64,000 bases of DNA from Rhynchopus euleeides (lineage: Eukaryota > Euglenozoa > Diplonemea > Diplonemida > Diplonemidae), in contig OY723271.1 in the NCBI GenBank assembly GCA_963210315.1, positions 1,612,001 through 1,676,000 on the forward strand, written 5' to 3'. Under the pieces are notes generated by a model. It had not been told where the DNA came from, ran no database searches, and saw only the letters and a list, made by a program, of their open reading frames with translations. The position numbers were made by a program, and so were the translations under genes. This document shows, piece after piece, positions 29,393-39,054 of the stretch (position 1 is the stretch's first letter; every line of letters begins with the position of its first letter).

Positions 29393-30540
29393 GGTTAGTT
29401 TTTTTTTCCCTCGCGGCAGCAACTCCTATCAATCAGTGCCGAAATTTTTGCAGGAGGGGTGTGTGGTGGGTGGTGGTATCCCTTTGCAGTAGGCAACGCG
29501 AAAAAAAATATCGACGACCAACCTCCACAAGCAGGCTGCGCCCCGGCGAGTTGGCAATGTTGTATTTTTTCTTGTTTGCCCCAGGGTTCTTTGGCGGCGC
29601 AGAACAGCAACATCTCCACCACCACCAGCACCCTCCCCTTTTCTTTTGATCCCCCCACCCCTCCTCTCCCATATTCCTCCCTTCAGCAGTTCTGTCCCCG
29701 TCTCGCCGTGCACAATGTGCGCAGCGTGGTGCGAAAAAAGCCACACGTGAGACACCAAACCACTCGGCTGGAGGCTGTCAATCCCAAAATAAAATTGGGG
29801 ACTGACCGACACTTGGGGTGGGTGCTGGTGGGGGACGGTGGTGCGGGGGGCACACCCCACCACGCTGTCCCCCCACCCTCCATCCCTCCATCCCTCTCGT
29901 GCTACTCTCCCTAATGACACAGCCCTACCTTCTCCACCCACCACCCCCCACTCCCTCCCGCTCGTTGTGATGTGCGCGGCACCTTTCACCCACAACAGCA
30001 GGCCCGACCACTACTACTCTCACCTATGTCCCCCCTTCTTCTCTTCTCTTCACCTTTCTCTTGACAGGGGCGGGCGAGGGTGGTTTTCGCTCCAATATGC
30101 AGGGATAAGTGTGAACGCCCCCTAACAAAGATAGCCTTATAATAGGGCGGTCGCACCGATGCAGCTGCAGCATTTTCCTTTCGAGAGCGAAAGGCCCGAC
30201 GCCTCCCCGATGATGCGGGTCTTAAGCTCGCGTCTGATGACGGGTCTATAAAAAAAATCCGGATTTACGGCGGGAAAAGCCCAAGTGACTCACACCGGAC
30301 CTCTCCCTCCACCCGGTGGTCCACCTGACGGATACGCGTTCGAAAAAACGGGGTCTTTTTTTTTGTCGGATTTGGTGCTCCGCCCAACCAGGCCCTATCC
30401 TCTTGATTTGCGCTGGCCATGCTCCTGGTCTCTAGCAAAGAAGACTGTTGGCAGCGCATGTTATTCACACAGGCCCCGCACATGTAACGAACCAGCGCAC
30501 ACCTTTGGGGTCACCGTTGGGCTCCCCACAAATTCCTATA
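29393..30540. other. Gene-free spacer
   Basis: No gene is supported. The stretch is pyrimidine-rich, with TCCATCCCTCCATCCCTC near 29880-29900. Toward the end, strings such as CGGATTTACGGCGGG (near 30260) resemble the terminal region of the minisatellite-bearing element that follows. Confidence 0.45.
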
Positions 30541-30769
30541 GGGGGGTGTCTAAAAGTACGGACTCTACGGCCAAATACGGCTTTTACGGCGGGCGGGCGT
30601 TTTTTTTGCCTTTGTCAAAAAACCCGATTTTCAGGCCGTATTCGCCGTAAAACCCGTCGCCGTAAAATGGCACGGGGGGGGGGGGGGTCCGGGGGGGGTC
30701 CCGGAGAGGGTGTCTAAACTACGGGGTTTACGGCAGATACGGCCAAAAAAACCGATTTTCCTGCATCAC

Positions 30770-31750
30770 ACTGGGGCACTTGGCGGATCTCCCCCAATCT
30801 CCCCCATACCATTGGGGTACTTGGCGAATCTCCCCCAATCTCCCCCATATCATTGGGGTACTTGGCGGATCTCCCCCAATCTCCCCCATATCATTGCGGT
30901 ACTTGGCGGATCTCCCCCAATCTCCCCCATACCATTGCGGTACTTGGCGGATCTCCCCCAATTTCTCCCAACACACTGCGGTACTTGGCGAATCTCCCTC
31001 AATCTCCCCCATATCATTGCGGTACTTGGCGAATCTCCCCCAATCTCCCCCATATCATTGGGGTACTTGGCGGATCTCCCCCAATTTCTCCCAACACATT
31101 GCGGTACTTGGCGGATCTCCCCCAATCTCCCCCATATCATTGGGGTACTTGGCGGATCTCCCCCAATTTCTCCCAACACACTGCGGTACTTGGCGGATCT
31201 CCCCCAATCTCCCCCATATCATTGGGGTACTTGGCGAATCTCCCCCAATCTCCCCCATATCATTGCGGTACTTGGCGAATCTCCCCCAATCTCCCCCATA
31301 CCATTGCGGTACTTGGCGGATCTCCCCCAATCTCCCCCATATCATTGGGGTACTTGGCGGATCTCCCCCAATTTCTCCCAACACACTGCGGTACTTGGCG
31401 AATCTCCCCCAATCTCCCCCATACCACTGGGGCACTTGGCGGATCTCCCCCAATTTCTCCCAACACATTGGGGTACTTGGCGAATCTCCCCCAATCTCCC
31501 CCGTATCATTGGGGTACTTGGCGGATCTCCCCCAATTTCTCCCAACACACTGCGGTACTTGGCGAATCTCCCCCAATCTCCCCCATACCACTGGGGCACT
31601 TGGCGGATCTCCCCCAATTTCTCCCAACACATTGGGGTACTTGGCGAATCTTCCCCAATCTCCCCCGTATCATTGGGGTACTTGGCGGATCTCCCCCAGT
31701 TTCTCCCAACACTGCGGTACTTGGCGGATCTCCCCCAATTTCGCCCCCGT
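30770..31750 (+). repeat. Minisatellite 1: about 24 units of 41 bp
   Basis: The unit reads CTTGGCGGATCTCCCCCAAT, CTCCCCCATATCATTGGGGTA. A second subtype has TTCTCCCAACACATTG in the middle. Substitutions such as CATATC/CATACC and GGGG/TGCGG alternate along the array. Because 41 is not a multiple of three and no unit contains a plus-strand stop, all three plus-strand frames stay open over about 30853-31799. All three give the same 41-residue period (with ISPNLPHIIGVLGGSPPISP). Confidence 0.95.
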
Positions 31751-31844
31751 CAAACCGTGCAACGCACGTCGCGGAAACTGCGCTATGCAGCAACAGTGAT
31801 GTGAAACAACACAGCAAACAGCAGCAAGCAAACGCCGCGTGATA

Positions 31845-32340
31845 CCGCGGCAGCCACGCCCCAAGCCATCGCGCATCTCCAACAGGAAACTCGCCGCCCC
31901 ATACGCCCCAGCGCCGAGGCGCACCCCACTGCGCCCGCAGCTGGACCACCCAACCCCATCCTCCGTCGCTCGCATCAGTGTACACCACCGCGTCGAACAG
32001 CGACTCCGCCCCGACAACCGGCCGTGGCGCCCGAAACACATCCGTCGCCCCGCCCACTGCAAATCCCGCCGCACCGCGCTCGGCACGGCCACCGCCGACT
32101 CCCAATCGGACAAACCCTCAGCCACCCGGCTACCCTGCGTCCGCACCCAATCCATCAGGTCTGGCACGTCGCACAGCCGATCCCCCAACGCGAAAAACGC
32201 CCACACCAGCACACCCACGACGCGCCACATCCTCCGCAGCCCAACGCTCGACGCGACACACACCGCCGCAATATCGGCGCGCACCCGCAACCGCCACTCC
32301 ACTGGGAGGCGGCGCCCCCGCGCGTGTGTGCGTTGGTGCT
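31845..32340 (-). pseudogene. Retroelement RT/RNase H fragment between the minisatellites
   Basis: On the minus strand one frame reads LVWAFFALGDRLCDVPDL and SAVRRDLQWAGRRM. After a frame change near 32045 the next frame reads VVYTDASDGGWGWVV, then WGAPRRWGVW. The order of an R-R-D-L-x-W block followed by T-D-A-S-x-x-G-W-G is typical of the RT connection and RNase H domains of DIRS/Ngaro-like and related LTR retroelements. The frame break and lack of the polymerase domain indicate a dead fragment. The exact clade is not determined. Confidence 0.5.
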
Positions 32341-32346
32341 CGGCCC

Positions 32347-32960
32347 CTCTCCCAATTTCCCCCATGTCATGAGTGCACTGGGTCAATCTCCCCCAGTTTG
32401 CCCCATGTCATGAGTGCACTGGGTCAATCTCTCCCAATTTCCCCCATGTCATGCGTGCACGGGGTCAATCTCCCCCAGTTTGCCCCATGCCATGGGTGCA
32501 CGGGGTCAATCTCCCCCAATTTCCCCCATGTCATGCGTGCACTGGGTCAATCTTCCCCAGTTTGCCCCATGCCATGCGTGCACTGGGTCAATCTCCCCCA
32601 ATTTCCCCCATGTCATGCGTGCACGGGGTCAATCTCCCCCAGTTTGCCCCATGCCATGGGTGCACGGGGTCAATCTCCCCCAATTTCCCCCATGTCATGC
32701 GTGCACTGGGTCAATCTCCCCCAGTTTGCCCCATGCCATGCGTGTACTGGGTCAATCTCCCCCAATTTCCCCCATGTCATGCGTGCACGGGGTCAATCTC
32801 CCCCAGTTTGCCCCATGCCATGGGTGCACGGGGTCAATCTCCCCCAATTTCCCCCATGCCATGCGTGCACTGGGTCAATCTCCCCCAATTTCCCCCATGT
32901 CATGCGTGCACGGGGTCAATCTCCCCCAGTTTGCCCCATGCCATGCGTGCACTGGGTCAA
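32347..32960 (+). repeat. Minisatellite 2: about 15 units of 41 bp, related to array 1
   Basis: The unit reads CTCCCCCAGTTTGCCCCATG, TCATGCGTGCACTGGGTCAAT, again 41 bp. Aligned with the array 1 unit it matches at roughly two thirds of positions with no gap (CTCCCCCAAT...CCCCCAT.TCAT...T.CACTGGG/TACTTGG). Two subtypes (AATTTCCCCCATG and AGTTTGCCCCATG) alternate regularly, giving an 82-bp higher-order period. The plus-strand frames are again all open. Confidence 0.95.
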
Positions 32961-33885
32961 CCCGGTGTTCTCACCTCGGACGGGGGCGTTGTGTGCGTCG
33001 GCATGAGGTGGTGCATGGGGTGACCCCCTGGGGTGCACTACACAGCGACGTGTTTTCTGATGGACCACGGTGGTTGAGCAGCACTGAAGGTGAGCTGGGG
33101 TTACATCTGATGCCTGGAGCTCACGACAGGCCCTGCCTACTGGCTGGCCTGCATGGGTTGCCCAAGCCTTACCCGGGGCCAGCTTCTCCGACGACGACTT
33201 CTTTGTCCTGCACGCACCAGCGGCGGGTTGGGGACAGCAGCAGGGCTGATGGTGGCATCCTGGGACCCCGCATGCTACACCCACCGCAGCTGGTTGTTGC
33301 TCTCCGTACGTGCGCGCGGGCCCGACCTGCGTGTGGGGTGCTAACCACCTGAGGCATCCACCAAGCAGAAACTCATATTTCGGCCGACTCGGGACATGCT
33401 GATGTTCCTCCTGTGCGCCACTCCCTGTCGTGGAGCCGCCGTTAGCGACATGTCATGGCCATGTCATGGGTTCTTCGGGTGTCCCCATTCAGAAAACACC
33501 CGAGAAATACGACAACTTTGCTAAACTGGACCCAACTCCCCATACTCTTTTTTTCGCCGTTTTTCACCAAAAAAACCCCGATTTTTGCCCGGAAAATCCG
33601 GAAAATCCGAAAAATCCGGAATTTTAGACACCCCCCATAGTTTAGACCCCTTCCCCTCTCCCCCCCAATCTCTCTTCTTTGTGCTTTGCAGTGGGTGGTA
33701 TTTTTATGTCTGTTTTACCGTGAATGCACTCCTCCTTGCGGCCATACTGCCCTCTCCCTCTCCTGTTTCTTCTAGATTCTGTTGCTTTGTGGGTTACGCC
33801 GCGGGTGTTTTTCTCGATGTTCCACAAGAGGGGCTCCCTGTGGCAGTGTCAGAAAATATAGCGGTGGGGGAACAGCGCCTTTTTT

Positions 33886-33923
33886 TGGATTTGGCGCACA
33901 AACAACAGCCTTATCTTTTTTTT
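33886..33923 (+). repeat. GCGCACAA short interspersed repeat, copy 4
   Basis: GGATTTGGCGCACAAACAAC followed by AGCCTTATCTTTTTTTT; best match to copy 2 at 18251. Confidence 0.6.
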
Positions 33924-33975
33924 GGACAGCAAAATGCAAGCTCCACAGCAATGGTTGTGGGGCTCGATTTTTGAT

Positions 33976-34050
33976 GTGGGGTGTTCTCGCGATCGACGAG
34001 TACCCTTCGGCAACCTCTCCTCTTCTCTTCAGATTTGCACGACATCACAG
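33976..34050 (+). repeat. CTCGCGATCGACGA dispersed repeat, copy 1
   Basis: GTTCTCGCGATCGACGAGTA, CCCTTCGG, then CTTCAGATTTGCAC and CACAGTTTT match 42432-42512 in order and spacing. The block ends in a pyrimidine-CAG string resembling a splice acceptor. Confidence 0.65.
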
Positions 34051-35021
34051 TTTTTTTTTGCCCACCTTTATCGCAGAAGGCAACATCCCCACGGTCCGAA
34101 TGCGAAGTGGCAAAGTAAACCGTACGACTGAAAGCGACGTGTCCTTGAGCTCCCAACTGCACAGCTGGGAACTTCCGAATGGGTCGCGCTTTTCAGTGAT
34201 AGGACTGTTTTGGGCTTCCCGCACCGACGGGCCTTGAAACCCCTCGCATCCCATAGCATCCACGGCCGGGGGAGAACGGTGGGGCGGGTGGGGGCGTCTG
34301 CCTCAGACGCTCCCTGCGCCGCGGTGATAGTGGGATTTACGCTTCTTTTATTTTTTTCGCTTTACCGTACCATGATCAGCCCCCCCCCCCCCCCCAATCC
34401 CTCCCACCCGCCGGCCCGCCTCCCCAGCTCTTGGGGCAGAAACGGGCCCACAATAGGGCTGCCATCCTGCTCGCAAATGCGCAGGCCTTCCCACCCCACC
34501 CCACCCCCCATGACACGGCTTCGCAAAGTGTATGAGGTGGCCCGCCGCGTTAGCCAAAACCCCCCCTCGTTTCAGGGGATCGTGGCTAACGCTTCGCGCT
34601 CCCCAGCAGGCTGGGTGTTGCGTCAAATTGAGAAGATCATGTGGGTCTTTTGGTCCCCTTTCCCCCCCCCCCCCTCAGAGATGCCCCCGGCAAAAACTAA
34701 AAAGGTTTCGCACTTTTTTGGACAAAGATCTACTCAATCCGGGGGGGGGGGGGGGGGGGGCGGGAGGATGCTCGACGCCGCGCTGTCCGGCGGAGAATAC
34801 AAAAGCCACCAACGCACCCCCGCGCCCCCTGCGCCCCTTCCCGCCCGTTGCATTACCACCGCACGCCCCATGTATACGTCACGATATGGGGTTAGCACAC
34901 TGCCCGGAAAATGCGGTCGCCACACGCACACAGACTCACTCGCCCCACCCCCTCCACAGGCCCTGCTTCGATATTTCTTAGGCTCGGCAGGGACTCATTT
35001 GCCCCCCTTTTGTCTTGCTCC

Positions 35022-35039
35022 CCTCCCACTCCCACATAG
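35022..35039 (+). promoter_or_regulatory. Candidate splice or trans-splice acceptor
   Basis: CTCCCCTCCCACTCCCACATAG ends at 35039, 102 bases before the hydroxylase ATG at 35141; no donor identified. Confidence 0.4.
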
Positions 35040-35140
35040 CAGAGGCTCTGCCTGTGTATTGGGTGCAGCCCACTTGAGGACACAGTAGAGCGTCGTCAGA
35101 CCCGTCCCTGTTGGCCCACTTGCACTTTTCCGTCTTCACG

Positions 35141-36263
35141 ATGGAGTGGACAGGGTATGGGAATATGTCGCAGTCGGCGGAGAAGTTCCTGAGCCTTGTT
35201 GACCAGCACGGTGCAAGTGACGCGCTGCTGCAGCTGGATGTGGGGTCTGCAGATGCCTACTGGCTGGTGGGGTTGGTGGCAGCGGTTTACGGCGGGTTTG
35301 CCTTCTACTCGCTGGCTCCGGATGTGCTGCACAACGGCAGCAGTGACGAGATCCCTGCGACAGACGATCAGAAGAAGCACAAGCTCACAGTGTTTGACTT
35401 GTGGTGTGTTGCTATCAACAAGGCGGTGACGGTCTTCTTCACATACCATACCGCGCAGTGGGCCTGGTGGCACGCAGTGTGGCGCCCGCTGGTGGTGTCA
35501 GATGTGGCTGCCGTCCCGCTGCAGCTGCTGGTGCTGTTTGCGATCTATGAGTTCTTCTACTACTGGTTCCACAGGTTCCTGCACGTGCCTGCGGTGTACC
35601 CGCTCCTGCACAAGCACCACCACCAGCAGCATGCGCCATTCCGTGGCAACATCGACGCTATCAACACACACCCGATTGAGTACATCGTCGGCGACTACGA
35701 CCACCTCTTCTCGCTGTACCTCTTGGCCTGCGCCGTCCCCGTGCACGTGCTGACGGCTGTGCTCTTTGTGGTGATCGGTGGGTATTTCGCCTCCCTGAAC
35801 CACACCCGCTACAACGTCATGCTGCACCCCTGGGTGTTTGCTGTCGGGGCGCACGATGTGGTATGCCCTATGAACCCTTGCACAGCCTGCTCTGTCTTAT
35901 TGCCTCTCTTTTCTTCAGCAAAGTACCTCGCACTTTTAACCGAAACATGCGACACCCTCCTGCACCTGGGCAGCACGCCCGGTTGTTGCGACGGAGGTTG
36001 TGTCAGGCATACCAGGATCTGAGGCAGTGCCAGTGGCACATCACAGTAATCACGCCAGGACGCCTATCTACACATGCGTGCACATTGCTGAAGGTTGTTC
36101 CATCACACTGTCACAAACCCAATCCCTGCCACATACTCCCCACCCTCGACAGCATCACCGCATCGACGTGCGGAGCAACTACGGGCAGTACGTCATGATT
36201 TGGGACGTGCTGTTCGGCACATTCAAAGCCTCCCCTCCCATCAAAGGGGCCAAGCTGTCTTGA
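35141..36263 (+). CDS. Fatty acid hydroxylase / sterol desaturase family protein (one intron)
   Basis: The product is a 276-residue membrane di-iron hydroxylase of the fatty acid hydroxylase superfamily, expected in the ER. Exon 1 is 35141-35860 and exon 2 is 36153-36263; the 292-nt intron begins GTATGC and ends CGACAG. The three histidine boxes are HRFLH (His144-His148), HKHHH (His157-His161) and HDVHH (His238-His242). The third box is created only by the splice, which joins HDV to HHRIDVRSNYG, strong support for the intron. Hydrophobic segments lie near residues 44-60 (YWLVGLVAAVYGGFAFY), 121-140 and 190-225. The C-terminal WDVLFGTF is typical of the family. Reading starts at ATG 35141; the open frame upstream uses a non-ATG codon. 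The substrate cannot be told from sequence. Confidence 0.88.
35861..36152 (+). other. Intron of the hydroxylase gene
   Basis: The donor is GTATGCC and the acceptor is CCCTCGACAG. Phase is 0. Removing it restores the conserved HDVHH histidine box. Confidence 0.85.
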
Positions 36264-37210
36264 TCTTCCGATGACCCCCCTCCCTGTCCCCAGGCCAGGT
36301 CGGCCTCCTTGCTCTTCGCCTTGCCCTTCCTCGTACCCCCTCATCGCCTGCCTCCCGCACCCCTCCTTGTATGCCACCCGAAGGGGGCAGGAGGGGCGGG
36401 TGTGGTGCACATGAACCCCATCTGACAGCCCGGAAAAAATGCCTGATTCAGCGAAAGTTCTCCTAGCCTTGGAAAATCATATATGGTGGGTTGTAGGGGG
36501 GCTCCGAGGGCCCTCTCTTGCGGCACCTGTGCAGGATGTACCGTCAGGCGCCTATTTCCTTCTGCATGCTGCCGTCAAATGTTGCTTCCTTCTGTTGCCC
36601 AAAAAGTTGTTCGCTGTTCGCCGTGCAGCAGACTTTTCATCCAAATCAAAAATGGCTTGGTGATGTGTTCTTTGCTGTAGAAACGGTGGCTTCGAGTTCC
36701 TGCATGCAGGGAGCCGCGAGTCTTTCTTGCGAAAAGCTCGCTGGTTCGACAATTTGGGCAGAGGTGCACGTGGCTTCAGGCCATTTTGGCAGCTTTTGAA
36801 AGAGTGTGCGTGTGGGTGTGTCCTGCCTGGGTGCGCGCATGGAAATGCCCCCATATATACTGCATCTGATACCCCCCACTCCAACAACAAAATGCCGTAA
36901 CAGTACGGGCCACAAATGTGACAGATCAGGTCTACCCAGTAACCGGGCTCTTGTGGCTTGTGATTGCCGAAGGGTGCGTGTGTATCTGTTCTGGCAATCG
37001 AAGGAACCACGTCGTATCCTCTCCCAGCCCACCGCCCCGCCCCACCCTCTCCTCTTTATGCCGCAGCAAAGAGAAAGCTTGCTTTCCAAAGCCACCCCTC
37101 AGTGTGGCTACCCCCCAGACGCGGAGATGGCACATCGAACCCACACTCGCCCGACAGGTGTACAAGGGTGCTTGGCGCTCTTTTCGGGTTTGTTCGGAGG
37201 ACACACTTGT
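36264..37210. other. Spacer between hydroxylase and amidohydrolase genes
   Basis: No gene is supported. The amidohydrolase frame stays open upstream to 36806 but translates to sequence without homology. ATATATAC near 36852 could be a TATA element. The segment near 36490-36530 resembles 1413-1445. Confidence 0.45.
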
Positions 37211-37990
37211 ATGCAATATGACCCACACATCAAACATGGTCATGGCAATTCTTGTGTCCTCCTCACTGCGCCGCACGGCGGGATGGAAGGCTTGGAAGGT
37301 GTGCCCGACAGGCGCCTCGTCTTCGAAGACAGCTGGTACAACCCAGACACGTACACGAGTGAGCTCCTGGACGCCGTGAGGGAGCACCTCGTGTCCCTGA
37401 GCGGTGGGGAGTGCCAACCGTACTGGGTGAAGACGTCTCTGAAGCGCAGGCTGGTCGACCTGAACCGCCCTGTGGAGCGTGCGTGCGAAAGCGACGAGAC
37501 ACGCGCGCACTACGAGGCCTACCACGCACAGGTGGGTGAGTACCTGCAGGAAATGTGGGGGCACGCTGGCAGCCGTGGAAAGCCATTCCTGTACGACCTG
37601 CACGGGCAGGGGTACCTGGTGAAGTCTTTCATTCGCGGGACATGCAACGGCGAGACGGTGAAGCCACACATGGACGAATATGGGGAAGAGTTCCTGACCG
37701 GCGATTCCGCCTTCTTCACCTGCCTTGAGGAAGAAGGCTTCTACGTGGACCCGCCTCCGTACGCGTCGCTGCTGTCTATGCCTGAGATGAAGACATTCGA
37801 GGGTGGGTACACTGTCCAGCGCTACGGCGGGATGCTCGGGCCAGTGACACACAAGGGCAGCCCTGTCCCACCTACGTCATGCTTCCAGGTTGAGTGCGGC
37901 TCACAGCTGAAGGATACGCCGGAGAGGAGGGACGAACTTTCGAAGGCTATTGCCAAATCCATTCTGAAATCCGCAGCTGCGTTCACCTAG
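37211..37990 (+). CDS. N-formylglutamate amidohydrolase-like protein
   Basis: The 259-residue product shows the layout of the N-formylglutamate amidohydrolase family, zinc-type hydrolases related to carboxypeptidases. Seen are APHGG with His22, WYNPDTYTSELLDAV, the signature DLNR (Asp83-Arg86), a YEAYHAQV helix, and DLHGQG (Asp129, His131). In the family the His of PHGG and the DLHG motif belong to the metal/active site, and DLNR binds substrate. The C-terminal part ends in a charged helix (ERRDELSKAIAKSILKSA). The ATG at 37211 was chosen because homology begins right after it (HGHGNSCVLLTAPHGG). The bacterial enzyme acts in histidine degradation; no other genes of that pathway are nearby, so the substrate here may differ. 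No signal peptide is evident. Confidence 0.75.
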   Translation: MQYDPHIKHGHGNSCVLLTAPHGGMEGLEGVPDRRLVFEDSWYNPDTYTSELLDAVREHLVSLSGGECQPYWVKTSLKRRLVDLNRPVERACESDETRAHYEAYHAQVGEYLQEMWGHAGSRGKPFLYDLHGQGYLVKSFIRGTCNGETVKPHMDEYGEEFLTGDSAFFTCLEEEGFYVDPPPYASLLSMPEMKTFEGGYTVQRYGGMLGPVTHKGSPVPPTSCFQVECGSQLKDTPERRDELSKAIAKSILKSAAAFT

Positions 37991-38733
37991 CCTGCGGCTG
38001 TTTTGTTTTTGTTGCCGTTTCAACGACGTGTGCACCACTAGCCCTACTGCATGTGTCCTGTTTTGTTTATTTCACTTCACCTTCGAGGGGCCGAACACTG
38101 ATTTATCAGTAATGTTATTTGCCTAGGCGTTCGTGTGCCCGAAGGGAAAGTTATTTTCCCCTATGCTAACTCTCTCTACTGATTGGATGGGTGCATGAGC
38201 AACGTCTCTTGCGCCCTTCCATCCAATTTTTCCTCCAAGCAGCAACGGCACTCCGTTCATCATACATCCGACCCTTGCCTTGGTAGGAAGGTGCGTGAGC
38301 CGTGAGGCTCACTGCATCTTTGGACTTGTCTTGCTGTTTCTTGCATCTGTTGCTTCCTTGTCCGTTCAATGCGTTGCGAGTTGTCGGACTGTCATGAAGC
38401 TCATGCCCTTCATACCCCCACATCCATATCCACCCCTCCCCCTCCAACTGGCCGGAGCCCCCGTGGTTCAGATTTTTACCGCTCACACTACTGGCGTTCT
38501 TTGCTACTGCCATCGCCTGCCCTCCCACCCCCTTTCTCAGGCACGGCCTGCATCACGAGTCAGGGAGGGTAACCTCCTCCTCCCATATTTCTTCTCCTCC
38601 ACCACACCACCCCACCCCCCTTTGCAGGGCGCTTCCAGGCAACGCCTGGGCGAGGGTGTCGGTGGGTAGACGCGAAGCCGATGCTAAGTATCGGATCAAA
38701 TCTCGCTGGGTCCCCACCTGACCGGTTGCCGCG
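37991..38733. other. Spacer
   Basis: No gene is supported. TTTTGTTTTTGTTGCCGTTT follows the amidohydrolase stop. A pyrimidine tract ending TTTGCAG at 38627 precedes the next gene by 106 bases. Confidence 0.45.
38608..38627 (+). promoter_or_regulatory. Candidate splice or trans-splice acceptor
   Basis: CACCCCCCTTTGCAG follows a long C/T-rich run and lies 106 bases before the ATG at 38734; no donor identified. Confidence 0.4.
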
Positions 38734-39054
38734 ATGGAAGACGCACACGCAATGCTGAACCGCACGAGCGTGGACATGTCTGCCACCCAGACTCTGGAGG
38801 CTGACCAGCCGGTGTCGGTACAGACCTTCCACTCGATGGACGTGGTGGTGGAGCGGTGCAGCGGCGACAGCCACACCGCGCCCTTGAGCCCACCCCCCGA
38901 CGACGTCTGGCGGCACCCGCAGGTTGCAGAGCTTGTTGCGGAGAACCACTCGCTCCGCCTCCGGATAAAATACTGCTGGGGCATTGTCCTGGCATGCGGG
39001 TTCCTTTCGATCGGGCTGGCTTCCGTCCTGATCGCAGTCCGCACCAGCAGCTAG
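38734..39054 (+). CDS. Small tail-anchored membrane protein (106 residues)
   Basis: The frame starts ATG at 38734 (MEDAHAMLNRTS) and ends with TAG. Residues 1-60 are polar. Residues about 62-78 (VAELVAENHSLRLRIKY) form a short leucine-spaced helix. Residues about 80-101 (CWGIVLACGFLSIGLASVLI) are one transmembrane segment, with only a few residues after it. There is no N-terminal signal, so the product fits a tail-anchored protein with a cytosolic domain. No family is recognised; a SNARE-like or adaptor role is possible but unsupported. It lies in the co-directional gene series on the plus strand. Confidence 0.6.
   Translation: MEDAHAMLNRTSVDMSATQTLEADQPVSVQTFHSMDVVVERCSGDSHTAPLSPPPDDVWRHPQVAELVAENHSLRLRIKYCWGIVLACGFLSIGLASVLIAVRTSS

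Larger units (their letters stand above)
30541..33636. mobile_element. Candidate TIR-bounded unit carrying both minisatellites
   Basis: GGGGGGTGTCTAAAA at 30541-30555 has a perfect inverted partner TTTTAGACACCCCCC at 33622-33636. A second, similar pair is AGGGTGTCTAAACTACGG at 30707 and CCATAGTTTAGACCCC at 33635. Both sides also have CCAAAAAAACCGATTTT-like strings. I could not establish a target duplication, so the boundaries and mobility are inferred. Inside lie two 41-bp arrays and an RNase H-like fragment. Confidence 0.4.
33660..35140. other. Spacer upstream of the hydroxylase gene
   Basis: No gene is supported. It contains a GCGCACAA repeat (33886-33923), the CTCGCGATCGACGA repeat (33976-34050), poly-C and poly-G runs (34380-34394, 34740-34760), and a pyrimidine tract ending CACATAG at 35039 that may be a splice acceptor. 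Confidence 0.5.

Noticed and set aside
30710-31842. Long plus-strand frames that look like a Pro-rich repeat protein
   Set aside because: All three frames are open for the same reason (a 41-bp stop-free unit), so openness is not evidence of coding. Kept as a finding about the repeat, not as a gene.
32347-32960. CRISPR-like array
   Set aside because: The units are contiguous 41-bp repeats with no unique spacers, in a eukaryotic context with no cas-like genes.
35111-35140. Earlier start of the hydroxylase frame
   Set aside because: The codon at 35111 is TTG; the first ATG is at 35141.
36806-37210. Upstream extension of the amidohydrolase frame
   Set aside because: It is open, but its text has no similarity to the family, and conserved sequence starts directly after the ATG at 37211.
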